NCBI GenBank assembly: GCA_036250225.1
Contig: JAPZLL010000114.1
Location: 1 to 10,284, forward strand
From: Cercophora sp. LCS_1
Taxonomy: Eukaryota; Ascomycota; Sordariomycetes; Sordariales; Lasiosphaeriaceae
Length of the DNA: 10,284 nucleotides
Direction: 5' to 3'
A model generated the notes under the pieces. It saw nothing but the letters and a program-made list of their open reading frames with translations, was not told the origin of the DNA and ran no database searches. The position numbers and the translations under genes were made by a program. Positions 1 through 7,265 of this stretch are shown piece by piece (the first letter of the stretch is position 1; each line of letters starts with the position of its first letter).

Positions 1-140
1 CCGCCCCGCGCGCCCCGCGCGCGCGACGAAGGTTTTGACGGCTGTGGTGGTGCACAGGCCACCACGTGATTCAGGGGTTCAGGGGTCCCAGAAACGGCCG
101 CCCTGCGCCGGTGCACCAGCGCCTCGGCGCCTCCCCAAGT
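1..140. other. GC-rich hairpin-prone flank
   Basis: This stretch is strongly GC-rich and ends sharply near 140, where AT-rich retrotransposon sequence begins. I see no coding frame in it. It holds a stem GTGGTGG/CCACCAC (44-50 with 59-65), a tandem duplication of TTCAGGGG (70-77 and 78-85), the palindrome GGTGCACC (110-117) and a 2-nt-loop hairpin GCGCC/GGCGC (119-123 with 126-130). It may be non-RIP-mutated flanking DNA or the edge of another repeat; the window start prevents a decision. Confidence 0.4.
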
Positions 141-189
141 CATTAGTACCAATAGAATTAATAGTTATGGAAAACTGTTTAAAATATAA

Positions 190-600
190 ATAATAATCGA
201 TATAAATAGTATAGAAAACCTAATTGACACCCAATACGTTAATAAATATAAACTCCCACACGAGGAATTACTAGACCCCATTAATATTACCTCAGAAGGA
301 ACACTATATTTCTATAATAATGGAAAGATTATACATTCTTTAATATTTTTAATTATAGTGGATGAAAATATATAGAGGATTACCTTTAGGGTTGTGCTAA
401 TAATTGAGTGTAATGGGGAAACTGTGGCTGAAGAAATATAACCCTTGGCTGGACTTTAAGGGCAGCCACCTCTTAATTCAAAACTGTAATAATAAGGTTT
501 TATTTCTAAACCCAGAATGTACAATATATACGATTAGGGAAGTGAGAACCGGTATGCAGCCAAAGGCCCATGGGGTGTCCCCTAAAGGAATTAAGTCCTA
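190..600 (+). pseudogene. Retropepsin-like protease remnant of element A
   Basis: This is the remnant of the aspartic protease that would cleave the Gag-Pol polyprotein. The frame beginning near 193 reads IIDINSIENLIDTQYVNKY, which lines up with the Ty3/gypsy pattern ALIDSGATxNFID..FVKKY. The catalytic Asp codon (199-201) is kept, but the Ser-Gly-Ala-Thr that follows is lost. The sequence continues through LPHEELLDPINITSEGTLYF and, after a one-base frame slip near 405, into MGKLWLKKYNPWLDFKG (about 412-462), matching the conserved LGMPWLxKHNPxIDW end of the domain. The 65-codon open frame at 404-601 is therefore not an independent gene. At least one internal stop and the frameshift make it non-functional. 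Confidence 0.7.
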
Positions 601-736
601 AGAGCTAACAATACTATAAATTGGATTTACTATATATAATAATAATTATAACTCTGGTTATAAATTAAATAATAAACTAAAGGTTAAAGGTTGTATAGAC
701 TTAAATAACGATTCGGAGGAAAAACCAGTAAGTTTG
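600..736 (+). other. Protease-RT linker, no recognisable domain
   Basis: This AT-rich interval lies between the protease remnant and the start of the reverse transcriptase region. In Ty3/gypsy elements the corresponding linker is poorly conserved. I see stop-riddled frames and nothing else. Confidence 0.4.
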
Positions 737-1340
737 GAAAACGTGCCGAAAGAATATTAACATTTTAAACTATTCGGTAAGAAAATAGGTTAAAATCCTT
801 TAGAATTTACTACCTAAACCCCAAATAGTTTGAGGTACTAAAGGAATACATTAATAAAAACCTAAAGAATAAATTTATTAAATATTTTCAATTACTAGTA
901 GGATATTTAATTTTATTTATTCCCAAAAAGGATAAAAAATTCCAATGAGCAAACTATTAAAAATTAATACCCGTTATTGTTCATTTCCAAATTTAGGGAA
1001 CAATTAATAGGAAAAAATTGGTTCTCTGGCCTCAATTCCACTATAGGGTTTAACCATCAACGCATTGAGGCAGGAGACGAATACAAAATAGCATTTAAAA
1101 TACTAAAAGGATATTTCCAGTATTGAATTATGCCCTTTGGGCTAACTAATGCCCCTATATCATTTTAGAGCATAATTAACTACATCTTGAGGCCATTTAT
1201 TAATAAATTTATATTTGCCTATATTAACAATATCCTCATCTATTCTCGAACGTTTAAAGAACATTGATAGTACATCTAATAAATACTAATAGCCCTGGAA
1301 TAAACCAAAATAATAATAAATCTGGAAAAGAATTAATTCA
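737..1340 (+). pseudogene. Reverse transcriptase remnant of element A
   Basis: This is the RNA-templated DNA polymerase domain of a Ty3/gypsy pol. Recognisable blocks in order are VPKEY (about 743-757), then FEVLKEYINKNLKNKFIK (about 829-882), corresponding to LxxLREYIDENLKKGFIR, then LFIPKKDKK, the FVxKKDG block. IEAGDEYKIAF (from about 1065) matches the usual EGDEWKTAF, and YFQYWIMPFGLTNAPISF appears with one stop in the Trp position. The active-site motif YIDDILIYS reads YINNILIYS at 1220-1246, with both metal-binding Asp codons (1226-1231) changed to Asn. The enzyme would be dead even without the many in-frame TAA/TAG codons. There are a few frame changes between blocks. The family assignment is secure from the motif order. 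Confidence 0.88.
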
Positions 1341-1589
1341 AACTTAATTCTTTGGGATTTAAAATTTCCCTAGGAAAAATTGAAAAGGCAGTCCAGGACT
1401 AACCTATACCAAAAACCCAAATAGAGGTCCAATTATTCTTTGGATTGGCCAATTTTTATCGATGTTTTATTTAAAGATTTACCAAAATTATCAAATCACT
1501 CCACAAACTATATAGTATGGGAGTGGTATTTGGATGGACCTTACACTGGTAGGAAGCATTTAATAAATTTAAATGCGCCTTTATAACGG

Positions 1590-1965
1590 TATTGGTATTA
1601 GTATTCTCGGCTATTTAGAATAAAAACCAATACTTTGGACTATACTTTAGGAGGAGTCCTTAATTGGTATTAGGAAGATGGGAAATACTACCTATTACAT
1701 TCTTGCCTGCACTACAATACCCCATTTATAATAAGGAATTAATGGTAATTATCCAGTATTTTGCCGAGTGGGCATTTTATCTAATAGGAATGGAGGAGCC
1801 AGTTGAGGTCCTCTCGAATTATAATAACCTTAGATATTTCCTTACTAAAAAGTTTAGCCCAAAATAAATAAGGTAGTTAGAATTTATAGCCCCATTCTAT
1901 TTTAAAATCCACTATATTAAGGGAAAGGACAATAGAAGGGCTAATACCCTCAGTAAAAGAGTAGA
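1590..1965 (+). pseudogene. RNase H remnant of element A
   Basis: This is the RNase H domain that follows RT in Ty3/gypsy pol and removes the RNA strand of the hybrid. The frame reads DYTLGGVL followed by EDGKYY (about 1640-1690), corresponding to SDFALGGVLSQ and DGKWHP. After a frame change it reads PIYNKELMVIIQYFAEW (from about 1719), the YDKELLAIVxAFKEW block, then VEVLSNYNNLRYFLTKK, in which the expected SDHKNL has become SNYNNL. The segment ends FKIHYIKGKDNRRANTLSKR, the equivalent of the standard end motif GKxNxxADALSRR, with the Asp of ADALSR lost. The 67-codon open frame at 1664-1867 is part of this domain rather than a separate gene. Confidence 0.85.
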
Positions 1966-2380
1966 CCACTATTATACCCACAATTAATTAGAATTTTTTC
2001 TAATAAGCTGTAGATAGTATATTCAAATATATACTGTAAACTATAGAGGACTGGATACCTAAAAATACTATTTATATTTAATAAACTATACTTTAGGAGT
2101 ATTAGGTAGAATAATAATAGGAGGACTTCCAGGCATAAAGGAAAGAATTCACTAAGGGACTTTACCCACGAAATGGACAAAGAGGCCCTTATAATAAGTG
2201 CAGTTTTTATAAATAATGCTAAGACTGTGCCCGAGGAAGCCACAGTTACTATATATACTATAATAATATTTGGGACATCAATAATAAGGTTATTAGAGGC
2301 TATAATATAAACGATAAACTATAGTATAATAGCCTTATATCCACAACCCCAACCTCTAGTAAAAATATATCTAATAGATT
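1966..2380 (+). other. RNase H-integrase linker of element A, degenerate
   Basis: This is very AT-rich, stop-riddled sequence in the place of the poorly conserved RNase H-integrase linker. I could not align it to a domain. The minus-strand open frame at 1950-2243 is hydrophobic, lies opposite the pol frame, and is most likely an accident of AT-rich composition. Confidence 0.45.
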
Positions 2381-2591
2381 TATTTATAAAGTACAAATTG
2401 GAGGATATATGGGAAAAATAAAAACATTTATATAGATCAAATAAGGCTATACCTTCCCAGAAATAAAGAAATTAATAAAAGAAACCATTAATAATTACAA
2501 TATCTATAATAAAACTAAGATCGAACAATACAAACCCTATGGTCTTTTCGAACCTCTTTTAGCCCCAGAAATACCATGGAGTTTAATTTCA
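2381..2591 (+). pseudogene. Integrase N-terminal zinc-binding region of element A
   Basis: This is the H2C2 zinc-binding part of the integrase plus the conserved lead-in to the catalytic core. It reads GGYMGKIKTFI, then GYTFPEIKKLIKETINNYNI, corresponding to GHPGxxKTxxLIRRxYxWPGMxxDIxxYVxxCxxC. The histidine of GHxG is Tyr, and the cysteines are lost to Tyr or Asn. It continues IEQYKPYGLFEPLLAPEIPW, a very clear match to the conserved KPYGLLQPLPVPExPW segment. Homology stops at SLIS, with the last codon ending at 2591, just before the expected (I/W)DFITGLP. What follows in the DNA is unrelated on this strand; the missing continuation lies on the minus strand from 4019. Confidence 0.85.
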
Positions 2592-2990
2592 CCTACTCGT
2601 AAATACCCACTTGCTCCTCCTCATTATTATTATCCTGACCCCTTTTCAATAATAAAGAATTTTGAGGGCTTATGGGAGCTGTCTAAAGAGGAGGACAAAT
2701 TTTAATAAAAATTTCTCTTTATTATATAGAGGAAAGCGACCCTAAAATAGCGGGCGGACGAGTTATTTAAGTGGGGGAACCTAATTGTGGAGTCCAACCC
2801 ATTGTCCTATTTTGGGGGCTCCAATATACTCCTAGGGGACAACCTCCCTATACAATAAGCTATTATTAATTTTAATTAGTCGACGTTTAACCCATTATTT
2901 TTTGGCCAGGTAGTGCAGGAACTGATTGTAGAGCCATTGGGGGCTGGGCGGAATTAGAGGTAATGGATTGGTTAATAGGGCTCTCAATTG
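2592..2990 (+). pseudogene. Antisense small ORF of element A, C-terminal part (in inverted block)
   Basis: One plus-strand frame from 2592 stays protein-like across several TAA/TAG codons. It reads through NFEGLWELSKEEDKF, then a basic-acidic stretch ending RADELFKWGNLIVE (about 2752-2793), and later STFNPLFFGQVVQELIVEP (about 2882-2938). The pattern is a charged, coiled-coil-like middle followed by a Phe-rich and Gly-rich tail. It resembles, from memory, the small Cys-rich/coiled-coil proteins predicted beside fungal gypsy LTRs. I take it as the continuation of the minus-strand ORF ending at 4021, separated by the inversion. Function unknown. The assignment rests on frame continuity and general composition, not on an alignment. 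Confidence 0.45.
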
Positions 2991-4019
2991 TTATACCCTG
3001 GACTAATAGTCGGTCTAAATTTTTTTAGTGGAATTCTTTAATCTTTTCTAAATAATTGAGATAATTAATGGACTTTTATAAATTGAACCATCTAATTAAA
3101 TAATAAAGTTTATTATTGCAGATTTGTAAATCTAGGATTTTATTGACGTTAAATTCTTCTTTATTAGCTTTGGCCTTAATTGTTTCTTCTAGCGGGGTTT
3201 TCCTAGGTATTATTGGTTCGAGGAGTAATATATAGAAGACCTTAGTTTATACCTTTATTAAGGTAGGTAGATTAAATTTATATTTGGAGGTGGCGATCTT
3301 CTTTATAATCCTAAATGGGCCAAATTTCTTAAAGTCGAATTTTCGGCTAGATTATATTAAGTATAGATTTTGTACAAAAAGATAAACGTATTCTCCCTCC
3401 TATAGATTTAGTCCTTTAAATTTCTTATAGTTATAGTAGTATTTTATTTAATTGTGTATAAATTTGAATTTGGCCCTAAGGTGGTTGTATAATTCCTGAA
3501 GTCGGTTAATGCACACAGTAGTTCGCAGCGTATCTATAGGTAGCCCTCGCTGGAACTCTGGTTCTTTACCAAAGAATATAAAGAATAGTAATATATTTAT
3601 TAATTCTATAGCTATAGTATTATAGGCTATTTATATTGTTAGTAGTAATTTAAGTTAATTATTTTATTCGAAGTTTATATAGGCCTAGAGATAGGTCTTA
3701 AATACCTGTTTAAATTATTCAGTCTAGTTGTCTATTTGCAAGTGGTGAGCTATTAAAAGCTTATTACTAATACCCATTTATTTTATTAGTCCTTATTAGA
3801 ACCTTGAGACAAAGAGTTTGTTTCGCTTGGAAATAATATTATTTGGCCAAAGGTGGATTAAAACAATATCCCTTTCGAATATATAAGTGAATTATTTTGT
3901 ACTTATATTCTTTTTATAAAGTAAAAAGTATATCCATTTTGTTAATCTATTAACAATTACCCAAATGGAATTGTAACTAACGTCTGTGGTAGAGTCCTTT
4001 AAGTCCGGGATGCTATAAT
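2892..4019 (-). pseudogene. Integrase core, GPY/F-like segment and chromodomain of element A (inverted)
   Basis: A single minus-strand frame runs without frameshift from 4019 down to about 2892 and is interrupted only by TAA/TAG. It starts IPDLKDSTTDVSYNSIWVIV, followed by NRLTKWIYF, the first catalytic block VVDRLTKW with Asp changed to Asn. Next comes IISKRNKLFVSRF for IVSDRDxxFTSxFW, where the second catalytic Asp is Lys, then LLIAHHLQIDN*TE for LSTAYHPQTDGQTE, in which the Glu survives. FGPFRIIKK (about 3320) is the post-core GPY/F-type motif. EFNVNKILDLQICNNKLYYL (about 3100-3155), then IRWFN, is a chromodomain of the form EYEVEKILDxRxxxxxLxYLVKWxG. Chromodomains target integration to heterochromatin. 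The 80-codon open frame at 3892-4134 is an artificial join of this and the antisense ORF. Confidence 0.85.
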
Positions 4020-4020
4020 G

Positions 4021-4134
4021 GGAGGAACCCTCAGTAAGGACATATTTACACTTGGCACGAAAACAATTCGAACAAGGCATCTCTAACGGACTACTATATA
4101 AGGAGAGATAAGCGCCCAATACAGATTCGGCCAA
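4021..4134 (-). pseudogene. Antisense small ORF of element A, N-terminal part
   Basis: Reading the minus strand from 4134 gives MAESVLGAYLSLYSSPLE and then MPCSNCFRAKCKYVLTEGSS, ending exactly at 4021 next to the inversion breakpoint. The Cys-x2-Cys-x4-Lys-Cys spacing and the MPCSxC(F/L)R..C..(T/A)(E/D)xSS pattern recall a class of small fungal proteins whose genes often lie near gypsy LTRs; these usually continue with a second CxxC and a coiled coil. The second Cys pair is not seen here and may have been lost at the breakpoint. The more likely start is the Met at 4080. The ORF lies between pol and the 3' LTR in antisense orientation. Function unknown. Confidence 0.5.
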
Positions 4135-4295
4135 CGCCTTTTATTGGAAACGGATAGGACAATTTTTTGTTTTCTGAATTCTGCCGAATATTATATTAGT
4201 AGAATGGTTGCAGAGAGGAAAATTGGGGGAATGTACGGAAATGCAAATCGCGCCCTTTTTGGTTTGAGAAGGATGGCCTTTGGGTTGCAGGCCTT
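4135..4295. other. Interval between antisense ORF and 3' LTR of element A
   Basis: This moderately AT-rich stretch has no recognised domain. A 70-codon plus frame (4144-4356) runs through it into the LTR and has no family resemblance, so I treat it as incidental. It probably holds the upstream region of the antisense ORF. Confidence 0.35.
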
Positions 4296-4307
4296 GGAAG
4301 GAGGGAA
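4296..4307 (+). promoter_or_regulatory. Polypurine-tract-like sequence before 3' LTR
   Basis: The all-purine run GGAAGGAGGGAA lies three bases before the apparent LTR start TGTCA at 4311. In LTR retrotransposons a polypurine tract directly upstream of the 3' LTR primes plus-strand DNA synthesis, so position and composition fit. It supports reading the following LTR as the 3' LTR of element A. Confidence 0.5.
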
Positions 4308-4310
4308 TCG

Positions 4311-4813
4311 TGTCATAACCTCAGGAAGGGAGCACGGGCCAACTACGGAACACTAATCATTGGGCCCGGAGTGCAACGACCCACAAAGTCCCAGCGAGCT
4401 AATCAGGATGGACCCGGCGATTCTTGGACCCAGCCCCGGGTCCATGGCGCCCCGGGTCCGCGAGCACCAGTAAGGTTGGACCCGGCCCCAAATGGACCTG
4501 GCTCCGGGTCCAGAGGAGCCCGGGTCCTGGAAAACAGCGCAGTATACAGATACAATAGTTGTGCCCACAACCGTGTGAGGAATCTTGGTTCCTTACGCTA
4601 GCAATACATTGTTCTTGAGTACCGCTCAGTGAGACCCATCGTCCGGGACCTTGGAGTCTACGTTCTGCTTGACAGTGTATCACCCTTCGAGAGTTGCCCT
4701 AGCCTTCACTCAGTCACCTTGCACCCACTCTACCTAGAGCATTGGACCCTGTCCGCTCTTACGATCTGTCTTTGCCAAGCCCTCCCTGGAGTACTTGGAG
4801 CAGGCCGTAACAG
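4311..4813 (+). repeat. LTR, plus orientation, 3' LTR of element A
   Basis: The repeat starts TGTCATAACC and ends CAGGCCGTAACA at 4813. It shares its 3' half with three other copies in the window: 6770-7265 (reverse), 7266-7431 and 7773-8200. The ends are marked by where these copies diverge. The terminal bases TGT..ACA suit a Ty3/gypsy LTR. The U3 part (4403-4530) carries eight copies, in both orientations, of GGACCCGG or a one-base variant. This copy keeps CpG and is far less RIP-mutated than the pol region beside it. The overlapping small open frames on both strands (4353-4826) fall within the repeat and are not genes. Confidence 0.8.
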
Positions 4814-4989
4814 CCTTCTGGGTTAGGTGGTATAGGTGGTGGTACTGTGGGTATATATATTCAATCTATTTATGTTGGTGGTATAGGGGGTATGCTACTG
4901 GGTGTTCTCTCTCCTGGGGTTCCTCCCAGTAATACTTTTCTATTGATTCCCAGAACTGTGGGTAGATGTGCTGGATGGGAAGGTATTCC

Positions 4990-5410
4990 CGCTCAATCGA
5001 TTTACTGTTCGCTCAATCCTTCCAGTCTCTATATATAGATTCTCCTTTTATTGGCCAGTTGTTGGATCCCCATTTTCCCTTTATTAACTGTAATTATAGG
5101 GCTTTTTTGTCCTGATTTGTGGATTTATTGGGGTATTTCTCTCTATAGTAGTTTTAGTTAGCTAGCCATTGTGCTCCTAGGTTTAGCCCTGTGGTTCGGA
5201 TATCTTAGTTGAATATAATCACTTAGTATGTTTATTCCTCTGCTGTCTCGCTTTCCAGTAGGGGGCTATGATTATGCGCTTGTACTATTTCCTTAAGCTG
5301 TTATTGAGAAAGTTTAAGTGTGCCCATTCTTCCCAGTGGTAATCCGGTATTTGATCTTTTGAGTAGGTGTCTGCCACTTCCGGGTTTGAGGTTCTCGCGG
5401 GTATAGATCC
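4990..5410 (-). pseudogene. Gag-Pro spacer remnant of element B
   Basis: A minus-strand frame reads PDYHWEEWAHLNFLNNSLRK (about 5295-5360), then RIIIAPYWKARQQRNKHTK, and later SEPQG and WEHNG, with TAA/TAG interruptions. The WxEWxHLNxLxxxLRxxY…APxxKARQxRNxHT pattern is, as I recall it, the Gag C-terminal or pre-protease segment of fungal gypsy polyproteins. Its position after the zinc knuckle and before the (missing) protease agrees. Its function is unknown even in intact elements. The plus-strand open frames at 4847-5038, 5367-5588 and 5413-5595 lie opposite it and look spurious. Confidence 0.5.
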
Positions 5411-5690
5411 ACTTGGAGTATTTGAATATATTCCGAGACTCCTTGTACTATTATTTGATTTTTTATTCCATGGGTGGAGTTGTTCCCTTAGGGGTTGGCC
5501 TAATCCTTCCCTTAAAGGTAAGGATCGGTTTATTGTCCTCCCTTTCTGTATATCCGTTATTAAATATTCGGTTAATGTTGTTGTTTAAGAGATAACAATT
5601 ATTGTTTTGATAGTAATCCATTCACTTAATTAATTATGTGGATAACTATTATACTATTTATTATTCGGACAGTTGTTTTGGGTTCCAGTA
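5411..5690 (-). other. Degenerate gag C-terminal linker of element B
   Basis: This stretch joins the zinc-knuckle region to the pre-protease segment. The minus-strand frame is stop-riddled (for example VNGLLSKQ and GNNSTHGIKNQIIVQGVSEY) and shows no recognised domain. Confidence 0.35.
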
Positions 5691-6731
5691 ATGGTGCCTA
5701 CTTGACTTTCTTAGGTGCCTTATATTTTCTGGCGAAGTGTCCGTATTAAATCTTGTTTTTATCTTTAGGTGTTTTATTGGTTTATTATAAACCATTACGT
5801 TTGTTCTGGACTATACCAATATTTATGGGCCCAGTATAAGTTTTATAGGAGATATTTGGTGCGGCCTGGTGGGTGAGGTGATTGTGGACCCTTTTAGTGG
5901 GTTTTTTTCGTTATACTGGTCTACTAGTAGTGGGTTCCCTTACCCGGTTAATCTCTCGTTAGTAGTTAAAATAGTAATTGTTGGCTCTAATAGCAAATTC
6001 AACTATATCCTAGAGTTTTTTTTGGGGCAGTCAAGCTTATAGAGCTTATTAGTAATATAGTATTTTAGTCCTTATTAGAATAGTATTATTAGGGCTTTGT
6101 CCTTGAGAGTAGTATTGGTTATAATAATATAGAACTGAGTTGCAAATTCGGTCTACTGCTGTAGTCCTAGGAGTTTTTGTTCGGCCCATTATTCAGTATT
6201 TAATTCTTCAAACTTAGTAGTAATTGTGTAAATGAAGTTTTTGAAGTTGGTGAACATATTATACGAGATGTTATGTCTGGTTCAAAAGCTGGTTTTCTTG
6301 ATTTCCTTCGTTTCCGTCTTATTGCCCACGAGGTTTTTATATTTATAGTATCGTTTTGCATACAGTTTAAACCACTTGGTGGTTATTCTGTCCAGGAGTG
6401 TTCCGCCAAAAATGGTTTTGGACTCCTTATTGTTAAAGCAATTCGTATTGTAGGTAATGTAATTGTGGAGCTGGATAACCTAGGTGTCGAGGTGTAATGA
6501 CTTTCCCCTAAAGTGTACTGGGGTAACGACCTTGCGTTACAATGCCTTTACTCCCGAATCTTCCTCCTTAATGGTATTGATCTTATTTCTGAGGCTTTCC
6601 TGTTCCAGGTGTAGGGCAATAAGTGCCTGTGCGAGTTTTTTAGGGGGTAGAGGCAGTATCGGACGTTCCTTTGCCCTTAGTGCCTCTAACGGTTAATCCA
6701 GTGGCTGATATTGTGGAGGGTGAGAGTTCAA
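5691..6731 (-). pseudogene. Gag remnant of element B (capsid plus zinc knuckle)
   Basis: Gag forms the virus-like particle that houses reverse transcription. The minus-strand frame begins near 6731 and reads LEALRAKERPILPLPP, then a helical stretch ALIALHLEQESLRNKINTIK (about 6570-6640). Next is VVTPVHFRGKSLHLDT and VIQLHNYITYNTN (about 6440-6475), the capsid start pattern FxGxxxxLxxFLxQLxLYFxxN. It continues LLDRITTKWFKLYAKRY for the LRGPALxWFxPYL block, then FKNFIYTITTKFEELNTE and LLGLQQ for the FGDxDEExxAxxKLRxLxQ block. After a frame change, GPINIGIVQNKRNG and GHFARKYKAPKKV (about 5715-5745) mark the zinc knuckle, with its last Cys now Tyr. The start codon is not evident. Plus-strand open frames at 6273-6868 are shadows. 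Confidence 0.75.
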
Positions 6732-6769
6732 TAAATAGCGACCTTGCGGGAGAGACACTAGTGTTAACA
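6732..6769 (-). promoter_or_regulatory. Leader and candidate primer-binding region of element B
   Basis: Directly inside the 5' LTR the minus strand reads TGTTAACACTAGTGTC, followed by CTCCCGCAAGG. A RIP-altered version of the same leader follows the LTR of element D (8201-8228), so this is conserved internal sequence. A primer-binding site should start here, but I cannot match it to a particular tRNA 3' end; self-priming, known in some chromoviruses, is possible. Confidence 0.4.
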
Positions 6770-7265
6770 TATTACAGCCTGCTCCAGGTACACTGTGGTG
6801 AGCCTAGTAAAAACAGATTGCAAGAGTGGACAGGGTCCAATGCTCTGGGGAGGGTGCAAGGTGACTGAGTGAAGGCTAGTACAACTCTCGAAGGGTGATA
6901 CACTGTCAAGCAGAACGTAGACTCCAAGGTCCCAGCCGTTGGGTCTCACTGAGCGGTGCTCAAGAACAATGTATTGCTAGCGTGAGGAACCGGGGTCCCT
7001 CACTCCATCGTGGGCACGATGATGGTTTCTATACTATTGGTAATGACAGGTATCTCCGTACCCTGCTCACTGTGATCATTGTGTTCTCTGGGGATCAAGG
7101 AGAGCAGGGTGAGCCTCTTCCTTGGTCGCTCACCGTGCTCACTCTTGGACGGGGTGAGTATGGTGATCAGTCCGTGCCGATCACCGTGCTGGCCGCGGGG
7201 GTAGGTCGGCCCGCGCCGTCCATTGGGGCGGAGGCGCCCATTGGGACGGCCTGCAGGTCGTCACA
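6770..7265 (-). repeat. LTR, minus orientation, 5' LTR of element B
   Basis: On the minus strand it starts TGTGACGACC at 7265 and ends GGCTGTAATA at 6770, 496 bases long. The part from about 7010 to 6770 is a reverse-complement match of the R/U5 part of the 4311-4813 LTR (shared GCTAGCAATACATTGTTCTTGAG and GACAGTGTATCACCCTTCGA). The U3 part (about 7020-7265) differs from that of the other copies; it carries repeats around CTCACCGTGCTCAC, an inverted repeat ACCCTGCTC/GAGCAGGGT (7060-7068, 7102-7110) and GGTGATC/GATCACC. It is GC-rich with little RIP. The 135-codon plus frame at 6895-7302 and the minus frame at 6764-6949 lie in the repeat and are not genes. Confidence 0.8.

Larger units (their letters stand above)
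2592..4019. other. Inverted segment inside element A
   Basis: At the left edge the plus-strand integrase frame stops at ...PEIPWSLIS. At the right edge the minus strand resumes with IIG/IPDLKDSTTD, the residues expected about three codons further on. Element C at 7432-7772 shows the uninterrupted version (SISIDFIIGIPNSRDPATD). On the other strand, the antisense ORF reading down to 4021 (…LTEGSS) stops at the same right edge, and a compatible continuation begins on the plus strand at 2592. Re-inverting this block therefore repairs two opposite-strand reading frames at once. About nine bases seem lost at one junction and a few codons at the other. No long inverted repeat flanks the breakpoints. 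Confidence 0.75.
150..4813 (+). mobile_element. Element A: decayed Ty3/gypsy chromovirus, 5'-truncated, with internal inversion
   Basis: The order of recognisable parts is protease, reverse transcriptase, RNase H, integrase zinc-binding domain (all plus strand), then an inverted block carrying integrase core and chromodomain, then an antisense small ORF, a purine tract and a plus-strand LTR ending GTAACA at 4813. Apart from the inverted block this is the normal Ty3/gypsy order. Gag and the 5' LTR are absent, because the element stops at the GC-rich border near 140-150. The DNA is heavily RIP-like: it is AT-rich, TpA-rich, with many in-frame TAA/TAG but few frameshifts. On the right it abuts the gag-pro spacer of element B, so it probably inserted there. 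A 5-bp target duplication cannot be checked because the left LTR is missing. Confidence 0.8.
4814..7265 (-). mobile_element. Element B: minus-strand Ty3/gypsy element, 5' part
   Basis: From right to left this holds a 5' LTR (7265 to 6770), leader, gag with capsid and zinc-knuckle remnants, and the gag-pro spacer. It then stops at 4814, where the LTR of element A begins. The protease, RT, integrase and 3' LTR of B are not in this window and would be expected to the left of element A. On the right it abuts an incomplete LTR in the opposite orientation (7266-7431), into which it seems to have inserted. The gag region is RIP-mutated but its LTR is much less so. Confidence 0.75.

Noticed and set aside
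70..85. Tandem TTCAGGGG as a possible telomere-like repeat
   Set aside because: There are only two units and they do not match the fungal TTAGGG telomere repeat; nothing else suggests a chromosome end.
1950..2243. 97-codon open frame on the minus strand, very hydrophobic
   Set aside because: It lies opposite the degraded pol frame in AT-rich DNA, where Leu/Ile-rich frames arise easily; no motif was seen.
3892..4134. 80-codon minus-strand ORF that could be taken for one small protein
   Set aside because: It is a chimera: residues up to TEGSS belong to the antisense ORF, and from about IPDLKDS onward it is integrase. The join is the inversion breakpoint.
4291..4818. GCCTT at 4291-4295 and 4814-4818 as target-site duplication of the 4311-4813 LTR
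   Set aside because: The left copy is separated from the LTR start by 15 bases including the purine tract, and a 3' LTR of a longer element should not have its own left duplication; likely chance.
4353..4826. Four overlapping small ORFs on both strands
   Set aside because: All lie within the LTR at 4311-4813, whose repeat identity explains the sequence.
6750..6769. tRNA-derived primer-binding site
   Set aside because: The sequence inside the LTR is conserved between elements B and D, but I could not match it to a tRNA 3' end ending in CCA, so only a candidate leader is annotated.
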